NCBI GenBank assembly: GCA_025667525.1
Contig: CM046878.1
Span: forward strand, 95,805,237-95,869,236
Reading direction: 5' to 3'
DNA length: 64,000 nt
Source: Glebionis coronaria
Taxonomy: Eukaryota; Streptophyta; Magnoliopsida; Asterales; Asteraceae
Position numbers and translations under genes: made by a program. The notes below the pieces were generated by a model. It was not told the origin of the DNA. It was given only the letters and a program-made list of their open reading frames with translations, and made no database searches. Below, piece by piece: positions 56,427 through 64,000 of this stretch. How positions within the stretch are numbered: position 1 is the stretch's first letter; each line of letters starts with the position of its first letter.

Positions 56427-58169
56427 TGATAGGTGTGAAAACACCCATCCTTTTACCACTTAAATCGGGCTAAAACGAGACCAAAACACGTATTTAATAT
56501 CATTTGTTTGGAATTATGCGTGGTTTTTGTGTTTATTGTGTTTTCAGAGTCAACTGGATGAATAATGAAGAAAACATGGGATTATACGGGTTTTATCGAG
56601 GAAAAAGACTCAAGACGAAGTCTATTATCCAAGAGATGCAGAAGATTTGAAGTCATTGTGCCTATTTGAAGATTTATCGAAGAATAGAGCCAAAGATGGA
56701 AGATTCATATATGTCGAAGAACTCGAGTCTATAAAACAATAGATTATAAGACGAGTTGGAATAATTCACCGACACTTCTCAAATCCAAGTCGGCAACGTT
56801 TATTTAAAAGACGCATGAAGACTTAAGAAGAAAGAAGAAAAAGAAGCCCAAATCAAAGCCCAATCAAAAGCCCATCATCACCATGTACACGCCTATATAA
56901 AGGCCCTTACTTCACAAAAATTGACACTGAGTTTTTAGGTAGTTTCTAGTTTTAGAGAGAGAAAGTTCTAAACTTTCTCTCACTAGATTTCATCTCTTTT
57001 CTCTTTCAAATTCAAACTTTTGTATTATCTTTAATTAATCAAGTTCCATTTTTAAGCTTTTATTTCTTAATCTCATTCTACTTTTCTTTGATTTAAGATT
57101 GATTTTGGTGTGATTATCATGTGATCCGTGTTGTTCTAATTGATTTCATGCTAAAAAGTTAATCTTTTGATCATTTTATAAGATTTCATTTGATTAAGCT
57201 TTAAGACTTTTGTGCTTATTGGCTTATTTTTATGATCATCTTATTTTTCTTATTAAAAGTTTTATTAAAAAGTTTATGTTTTTATGGTTTGATCTAAAAA
57301 GTTGCTTGATTTCAAGTTAGATAAGTTGATTAAAGTGATTATTTGATTCGGTTACATATTTGGATTGATAAGTTTTGGTGTTAGCTTATTACTTAGCTTA
57401 TTGCCTTGCTTTTCCCCATTTCCATAGATTTCGGAAAGGGTCTAAACTCCTTTTTCCGATTGGCTTTCCGACCGGTACACCACCATAACCGTTTCCTTGA
57501 TTTTAGGAAAGTTGTTACTCCTACATTCCGATCGGTCCCTTATTCCGACGGCTTTGCTCTTCATATTCCGATCAACCCAATCGGATTAGGGTTTATCCTT
57601 TCCGATTGGGCCTCAAGTCTTGTTTTCCGATTGGTCTTTTGTCCTTATTCCGATTAGCAGCTTTTGTCCATATTCCGATTGGGTGTAGTACCCAGTATTC
57701 CGATTGTAAGCTAGTGAGGCATTCCGATTGGTTACCTTAGCGATTATTCCGATTGGCCCTTTGTTCCCATATTCCGATTTGTTACTTCTTCCCACCATTC
57801 CGACCATCCGATCGGAATATATTCCGATCGGGCCCCCTTTTGGCTTGTTTTTGGTTTCCTTCGATAACACTTTCTTATAGTACCTTTTATTTTCCTGAAA
57901 TTTTTCCAAGTGTTAGTTTTATTTAAAGAGTTAGTACTTTTCCATCATCACCTTTAAGTTTCCATGCATTCATTTTACTTGTCATTTCAATACTAATCTT
58001 TTAACTTCCCTTTTACTCAACAACACTTTAATTACTTGTCATTAGTTTATAATAGATAAACAAACCAACCACTCTTTATTAACCAAGAACAAATCATTCC
58101 ACTTGAGACCTAGATCAATTCGAGAGGGTATCGAGAGTAAAATTGAACCCACATAAAATCCGTGTATCA
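56427..58169 (+). mobile_element. 5' LTR of right Athila-type element (1743 bp)
   Basis: TGATAGGTGTGAAAACACCC...GTGTATCA, followed by AA and the primer site. Shares its start with the solo LTR at 33529-35407. Carries an about-25-bp-periodic ATTCCGATTGG array in its middle. The region near 56880-56940 (TATATAAAGG) offers a TATA box. Confidence 0.88.
57538..57833 (+). repeat. About 25-bp-periodic ATTCCGATTGG array
   Basis: The CCG of ATTCCGATTGG starts at 57602, 57627, 57650, 57675, 57700, 57724, 57749, 57774, 57800 and 57824, with steps of 23-26 bp. Looser copies lie upstream at 57538, 57545 and 57568 and an extra one at 57808. Spacers differ. Confidence 0.92.
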
Positions 58170-58171
58170 AA

Positions 58172-58190
58172 TGGCGCCGCTGCCGGCTCC
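58172..58190 (+). promoter_or_regulatory. Primer binding site of right Athila-type element
   Basis: TGGCGCCGCTGCCGG starts two bases after the LTR. Confidence 0.85.
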
Positions 58191-58348
58191 TCTCGTTAAG
58201 ATCAAAAGTTTTTTGTGAGAATTTGGATTTTGGGATCCGTTCCCCGTGAACGTTACTTTTTCATAAAAATTTTCAAAAATCCTAAAAATTAAAAAACAAT
58301 AAAAACCAAAAATATTTTTGCTTTGTTTGTTCGTTCTTTTGCAGGTGT

Positions 58349-61300
58349 ATGCGCACTCGATCCACGTCTTATCAAGAGCCCGAGCCTCTCGATAACTTAG
58401 ACATGGCTGGTGTTCAAAACAACAATAACATACCACCTCCGAACAACAATAATAACAACAACAACCCGCCTTTCAACAACATGAATAATAACAACAACAA
58501 TGAGCACCTTCCGGATAATCGCCCAATGATTGAATTGCTGCAAGCTCATGTCGATGGCAATACGGATCCAATTGTTATACCACAAATTGCCGCCAACAAT
58601 TTCGAGCTAAAGTCAGGCTTTATCCAGATGGTCTCAGCTCAACCATTCTTGGGACGAACCATTGATGACCCACACGACCATATCAAGAGATTTCTACAAC
58701 TCACCAACACGGTCAAGTTCAATGGAGTTCCACAGGAGGTTATAAGGTTACAACTTTTTCCCTTTTCTTTAGAGGGACAAGCCCGGCATTGGCTTGCTAA
58801 GGAACCGCCACAGAGTATTCTCTCGTGGACGGATTTGGAAACAAAGTTTATCAACTACTTTTTTCCACCCTCTCGTACTACCGCTTTGCGGAATGAGATT
58901 ATAAACTTTGAACAAAAGTACGATGAGTCATTCAGTGAATCTTGGGATCGTTTTAAAGATATTTTGAGAAAATGCCCTCAACATGGTTTTACCAAAGTAC
59001 ATCAAATTAATACTTTTTACAATGGTTTAAGCATGAGTGACCAAGATTCACTGAATAGTGCCTCAGGGGGTAATTTATTGGCTAAGACTTCCAATGCTGC
59101 TTGGGATATCATTGAGAACAAGTCTCGTGTGCAAACCAAGAGCGTTAGGACCAATGTTGCTAGTGCTAGCACTAATGACAGCGACAAGCGATTAGACAAA
59201 ATCACTACGCTTCTTGAATCGTTTGTCACCCACACCGTCAGCAACAACAACAGCAACAACGCTAAGAACGCACAAGTCAACGCTGTCAGCCAACCTTGTG
59301 AGATATGCGGTGGTCCCCACTCGTACACAACTTGTACCGCCACCCAAGATTACCCTGCTGAGAATGTGAATGCGGCATATGGCACCTACCAACAACCCGC
59401 TTATCAAGCAAAACCTCAAGGTGACCGCAACCTGCTTAGCTACCGTTCCAACAACTATCTCTCACCACCTGGTTTTAATCCTAACAACCAAAACCAACAA
59501 CAAAACCTCAACCGCCCTCCTCAACAACAACAAACTCGTACACCATACATCCCTCCTCACAAGCAGCAACAAACACAACAACGAAACACCCAAGTTTACC
59601 AGCAACCTGCTTATCAATCACCCGCATACACTGCTCCTTCGAACCAAACCCCCGCTTCCCATCAAGACATTGGAACCTACATGAGGACTAACGATGTGAT
59701 CGTGGATAATCTCCAACAGGAAGTGCGCAACTTGAAAGCAGATCTGATGAAACAAGGGAATGATCTAAGAGCTGATATGAAGAACACTATGGATAGTCAA
59801 ACGAATGACTTGAGGAACATGATGGCTAGCTTCTTCAATGGTAATCAACCCTCTTCTTCGGGTACTCTTCCGAGTAACACCGTTGCGAACCCAAGAGGGG
59901 AGATGAAAGCAATCACCACTCGAAGTGGCAAAGGTACCAAGGAACCCGAGCTTCCTATACCTCCACCGGTGGTTGTGACTAAGGAGAACGAGTCACCTGC
60001 TCCTATTCCTCATCCTTCTCCTTCCCCAATTTCTCCACCTCTTCCTTCTACCCCTCCTCCACCCAAGGATGTGAGTGATCCTATTATTCCAAAGCCTTCC
60101 TCTTCTTCCAATATACCTTATCCATCTAGGTTGAGGAAAGAGAAGCTCAAAAGCAAGGATGATATTCAGGTTTCGAACTTCCTTAAAATGTTCAAACAAT
60201 TGAATTTCAATATCTCCTTCGCTGAGGCTCTCGCTCACATGCCTAAATATGCTAAAATGTTTAAAGATCTTCTGAGCGACAAGGAAAAGCTCCTCGATCT
60301 CGCCAACACCCAACTGAATGAGAACTGCTCTGCAGTGCTCTTAAGGAAATTACCAATCAAGCTTGGTGATCCGGGTCGTTTTCTTATCCCTTGCAATTTC
60401 CCGGGAGTAGAGAATTACATGGCCCTAGCCGATCTAGGTGCCAGTATTAATCTCATGCCTCTAAGTGTTTGGAAGCAATTATCTCTCCCAGAGCTAGTCC
60501 CCACTAAAATGACTTTGGAATTGGCCAACCGTACGGTTGCTTATCCAGTGGGGATAGCCGAAGACGTCATTGTAGGAGTCGACAAATTCACCTTCCCTGC
60601 TGATTTTGTTGTCGTCGACTACGAGATGGACCCCCGTGTACCACTGATTGTTGGTCGTCCATTCCTTAGGACCGGTCGCACTCTCATTGATGTTGAAGCC
60701 GGTGAGCTTATCATGAGAGTGGGTGACGATAAAGTAGTCTTCAACATGGGAAAGTTGTCTAAACAACCTTATTCCAACGAGAGTGTTAATTGTATTGACG
60801 TTCTGGATGAGGCTTGTGAAGCACACTTTATTGATGCTTGCAAAAGTATTCCTACCTCTCTTCCCAATGTTGAGACCGTGTCCTCTATTGATTCATCGTT
60901 GTCTCTATTTGGAGATAATGATTTATTCTGGAACAATCTTGAAGATGCCATGGGAGATGCGAATTTAGCTACTAATGATTCTCCCACCGAGGGGGATGAA
61001 GACATGAGTTTCTTTGACAATCTTCTCACCGAAGACAATCCTTCTCCTCCATCTCCCACGGTTATTGCTATCGATGCCACGACTTTGAAAACGCCTCCCG
61101 TCGAAAATCCTCCGGATTTAGAACTTAAGGAGTTGCCGCCTCATCTCGAGTATGCGTTCCTTGAAGCAGAGAAGAAGTCACCCGTCATTATCGCTAAGGA
61201 CTTGCAAGAAGAAGAGAAAACTCGTCTCATCGATGTGCTTAAAGCTCATAAGAAGGCAATTGCTTGGAAAATTTCCGATATCCGCGGAATTGATCCGAAC

Positions 61301-62029
61301 TTTTGTACTCACAAGATTCTCATGGAAGATGACTTCAAACCCACAATCCAGAGCCAAAGAAGGGTTAATCCTAAAATTCATGACGTCATCAAACAAGAGG
61401 TTATCAAACTTCTAGATGCCGGCTTGATCTACCCTATTTCGGATTCGCCGTGGGTAAGTCCCGTCCATTGTGTGCCCAAGAAGGGCGGAATAACCGTTGT
61501 TCCCAATGAACACAACGAGTTGATTCCCACTCGTCTCGTTACTGGGTGGAGAGTTTGTATTGATTATCGCAAGCTCAATGATGCCACGAGAAAAGACCAC
61601 TTTCCTCTTCCCTTCATGGATCAAATGCTCGAGCGTCTAGCTGGTAATGACTATTACTGCTTCTTAGACGGTTTCTCCGGGTATTTTCAAATTCCCATCG
61701 ATCCCAAGGACCAAGAAAAGACCACATTCACTTGTCCCTATGGAACATTTGCTTACAAACGCATGCCTTTTGGTTTATGTAATGCTCCTGGGACATTCCA
61801 AAGGTGTATGATGGCGATCTTCCATGACATGGTGGAAGACACTATGGAAGTATTCATGGATGATTTCTCGGTCTATGGCGATTCATTCTCTGCGTGCCTT
61901 GCCAATTTGGAACGTATGCTCAAGCGGTGCGAAGACACTCGCCTAGTTCTGAATTGGGAAAAATGCCATTTTATGGTAAAAGAAGGCATCGTCCTAGGCA
62001 CAAGATCTCGAAAGCCGGTCTTGAAGTAG
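58349..62029 (+). CDS. Athila-type gag-protease-RT (1226 codons, ends at a frameshift)
   Basis: Start ATG 58349, just after a TTTTGCAG tract. Asn-rich N-terminus (codons 30-55, from CAA/AAC repeats), then gag ([12 protein letters not shown] to about residue 260) and a zinc-knuckle-like [14 protein letters not shown] Gln/Pro-rich linker follows, with an apparently coiled segment around 450-500. Protease has DLGAS (Asp 695), and reverse transcriptase has [10 protein letters not shown] (Asp 1171 and 1172). The frame then stops at a TAG caused by one missing base near 61999-62000; pol resumes in the next frame at 62002. Otherwise open, so the copy looks young. The LTR and primer site precede it. 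Confidence 0.92.
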   Translation: MRTRSTSYQEPEPLDNLDMAGVQNNNNIPPPNNNNNNNNPPFNNMNNNNNNEHLPDNRPMIELLQAHVDGNTDPIVIPQIAANNFELKSGFIQMVSAQPFLGRTIDDPHDHIKRFLQLTNTVKFNGVPQEVIRLQLFPFSLEGQARHWLAKEPPQSILSWTDLETKFINYFFPPSRTTALRNEIINFEQKYDESFSESWDRFKDILRKCPQHGFTKVHQINTFYNGLSMSDQDSLNSASGGNLLAKTSNAAWDIIENKSRVQTKSVRTNVASASTNDSDKRLDKITTLLESFVTHTVSNNNSNNAKNAQVNAVSQPCEICGGPHSYTTCTATQDYPAENVNAAYGTYQQPAYQAKPQGDRNLLSYRSNNYLSPPGFNPNNQNQQQNLNRPPQQQQTRTPYIPPHKQQQTQQRNTQVYQQPAYQSPAYTAPSNQTPASHQDIGTYMRTNDVIVDNLQQEVRNLKADLMKQGNDLRADMKNTMDSQTNDLRNMMASFFNGNQPSSSGTLPSNTVANPRGEMKAITTRSGKGTKEPELPIPPPVVVTKENESPAPIPHPSPSPISPPLPSTPPPPKDVSDPIIPKPSSSSNIPYPSRLRKEKLKSKDDIQVSNFLKMFKQLNFNISFAEALAHMPKYAKMFKDLLSDKEKLLDLANTQLNENCSAVLLRKLPIKLGDPGRFLIPCNFPGVENYMALADLGASINLMPLSVWKQLSLPELVPTKMTLELANRTVAYPVGIAEDVIVGVDKFTFPADFVVVDYEMDPRVPLIVGRPFLRTGRTLIDVEAGELIMRVGDDKVVFNMGKLSKQPYSNESVNCIDVLDEACEAHFIDACKSIPTSLPNVETVSSIDSSLSLFGDNDLFWNNLEDAMGDANLATNDSPTEGDEDMSFFDNLLTEDNPSPPSPTVIAIDATTLKTPPVENPPDLELKELPPHLEYAFLEAEKKSPVIIAKDLQEEEKTRLIDVLKAHKKAIAWKISDIRGIDPNFCTHKILMEDDFKPTIQSQRRVNPKIHDVIKQEVIKLLDAGLIYPISDSPWVSPVHCVPKKGGITVVPNEHNELIPTRLVTGWRVCIDYRKLNDATRKDHFPLPFMDQMLERLAGNDYYCFLDGFSGYFQIPIDPKDQEKTTFTCPYGTFAYKRMPFGLCNAPGTFQRCMMAIFHDMVEDTMEVFMDDFSVYGDSFSACLANLERMLKRCEDTRLVLNWEKCHFMVKEGIVLGTRSRKPVLK

Positions 62030-64000
62030 ACCGTGCTAAAGTCGATGTTATCGCTAAGTTGCCTCCACCTTCAACCGTGAAGGGTGTGAGAAGTTTTCTG
62101 GGTCATGCGGGCTTCTACCGTCGATTCATCAAAGATTTTTCTCAAATCGCTCGCCCGATGACCCACCTCTTGGAAAAAGATACTCCTTTTATCTTCTCCA
62201 AAGAGTGTCTTGAAGCCTTTGACTCACTTAAGGATAAGCTTACTAAGGCACCCGTCTTAGTTACCCCTAATTGGGAGCTGCCTTTTGAGTTGATGTGCGA
62301 TGCTAGTGATTTTGCTATTGGAGCGGTTCTTGGACAAAGAGTGAACAAACACTTCCAACCGATCCATTACGCTAGCAAGACAATGACTGGGGCACAATTG
62401 CATTACACGACAACAGAAAAAGAGCTTTTAGCTGTTGTTTATGCTTTTGAAAAATTTCGCCCCTATCTTGTCCTTTCCACCACCATCGTGTATACCGATC
62501 ATTCCGCGCTGAAGTACTTGTTGACCAAGCAAGATTCCAAACCAAGACTTCTTCGCTGGGTTTTGCTGCTCCAGGAATTTAAAATCGAAATTCGCGATAA
62601 AAAAGGAGCAGAAAACCTAGCCGCGGATCATCTCAGTAGACTTGAGGATCCTTACCAGGGGGATCATCCGAACAAAGAAATCAACGATTCTTTTCCCCTG
62701 GAGACCTTAATGTCTATAAACTCGACTGCTGATGAAACCCCGTGGTTTGCGGACATTGCAAACTACTTGGCGGGTGGAATCCTCGTTGACGGGTTAACAT
62801 CCCAGCAAAAGAAGAAGTTCTTCAAAGACATAAAGACTTACTTCTGGGATGACCCGTATCTTTTCAAACAATGTGCCGACTTGATTATTCACCGATGTGT
62901 TGATGGACCGGCAGCTTTCGAAATCCTTAATGCTTGCCACAAAGGACCCACTGGTGGTCACTTTGGTCCCAACTACACCGCCAAAAAAGTGTTTGATTCA
63001 GGATTTTATTGGCCCTCCATTTATCGTGACGCTCACGATATGGTTAAAAAATGTGATGCTTGCCAGAAACAAGGCACGATCACACATAAAGACGAGATGC
63101 CTCAGAATTTCATTCAAGAGTGTGAAATCTTTGATGTTTGGGGTATCGACTTTATGGGGCCATTCCCTTCATCTAAAGGAAACAAATACATCCTTGTTGC
63201 CGTTGACTACGTCTCCAAGTGGGTTGAAGCCAAAGCTTTACCTACTAATGATGCAAGGGTGGTTTGTAACTTTTTGAAATCGCTGTTCTCTCGATTCGGC
63301 GTTCCTCGTGCTATTATCAGTGACCGCGGGACTCATTTTTGCAACGATCAATTTGCAAGAGTCATGGCCAAGTATGGTGTCAATCACCGTCTTTCCACCG
63401 CTTATCATCCCCAAACCAATGGGCAAGCCGAGATATCCAATCGTGGATTGAAACGAATTTTGGAGCGTACTGTGGGAGAGCATCGGGCCGCGTGGGCCGA
63501 TAAGTTAGATGATGCTCTGTGGGCTTTCCGTACTGCTTACAAGACCCCAATCGGTTGTACACCTTATCGTCTTGTGTACGGGAAAGCATGCCACCTCTCC
63601 ATCGAGCTGGAGCATAAGGCGCACTGGGCCTTAAAGTGGGCTAACTTCGACATCAACAAAGCCGGTGATCATCGCAAGATTCAACTCAACGAGCTCAACG
63701 AACTGAGAAATGAAGCTTATGAGAACTCGCTGATCTACAAAGAGAAGACGAAGATCCTCCATGACGCAAAAATCAAGAACCGAGAGTTCCATATTGGTGA
63801 TAAAGTCTTACTTTTCAACTCTCGGTTGAAGATCTTCTCTGGCAAGTTGAAGAGCCGCTGGTCTGGTCCATTCACCGTCGCCAACGTCTTTCCGTATGGG
63901 ACCATTGAGCTTTCTCAGCCAAATGGGCCCAATTTCAAGGTGAATGGCCAGCGTCTGAAGCTGTACTTTGGTGAGGACATCTCTCAGGAGATGATTTCAT
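62002..64000 (+). CDS. Athila-type pol continuation: RT end, RNase H, integrase (partial)
   Basis: Frame +1 relative to the upstream ORF, open to the last base of the window. RT thumb and RNase H ([25 protein letters not shown]). Integrase has an HHCC-type zinc region ([22 protein letters not shown]) and catalytic Asp/Asp/Glu ([27 protein letters not shown]), followed by the C-terminal domain ([12 protein letters not shown]). No stop seen. Athila elements usually carry a further env-like ORF beyond integrase; the window ends before it. Confidence 0.9.

Noticed and set aside
57602..57833. Regular short repeats with variable spacers looking like a CRISPR array
   Set aside because: The period is only 25 bp, it sits inside a plant LTR, there are no cas genes, and a sister LTR has the same layout with another motif.
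59017..61624. Small ORFs overlapping the Athila gag-pol
   Set aside because: Shadows in other frames of a single long ORF with clear domains.

Overview
The window is a repeat-rich, AT-rich stretch of a dicot nuclear genome. It holds one ordinary host gene, a five-exon HSP70-HSP90 organizing protein (HOP/STI1) on the minus strand at 24441-27769. Nearly everything else is retrotransposon, mostly nested and broken. The element types suggest the sunflower family (Asteraceae): a Copia element with a long extra ORF downstream of pol, a second Copia family with a characteristic gag, and a LINE whose first ORF opens with an RRM-like fold. That assignment is inference and was not tested by any search.

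Layout. 1-4181: 5' end of an Athila-type Ty3/gypsy element on the minus strand (gag start, primer binding site, about 3.2 kb LTR). 4392-6088: decayed FPA-like (SPOC domain) pseudogene split by an 806-bp TRIM. 6926-7309: a MITE; a diverged inverted copy lies at 19689-19979. 7677-19461: 11.8-kb Copia element 'A' (minus, target duplication TTATC) inserted into another MITE-like sequence. 19980-23250: truncated Copia 'D' (plus). 24441-27769: HOP, with a TATA box and a heat-shock-element-like promoter. 28106-29843 and 44802-48507: two halves of one LINE (minus), split by Copia 'C' (29844-44801, target duplication TAAAT). Element C itself contains three solo LTRs (30844-31982, 32068-32632, 33529-35407) and a non-autonomous LTR element 'B' (36621-40017), nearly all with visible target duplications. 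49.6-51.24 kb: a degenerate dispersed hairpin repeat. 51.2-56.4 kb: remnants of SIRE-like Copia and a gypsy LTR. 56427-64000: a nearly intact Athila-type element (plus) that runs off the window.

The most unusual signal cuts across these annotations. Several unrelated LTR families carry arrays of a short CpG-containing motif at fixed spacing. In Copia A the motif AGCGTTGAC recurs more than 40 times, with steps of 21 bp and occasionally 15 bp, in both LTRs, untranslated segments and coding regions. The six-motif pattern 21-21-15-21-21 is identical in the A LTRs, in an A coding region and in the LTRs of element B. In two Athila-type LTRs a different motif (ATTCCGGATAA in one, ATTCCGATTGG in the other) recurs about every 25 bp at the same relative LTR position. 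Two further families show pairs of other motifs 20-21 bp apart.
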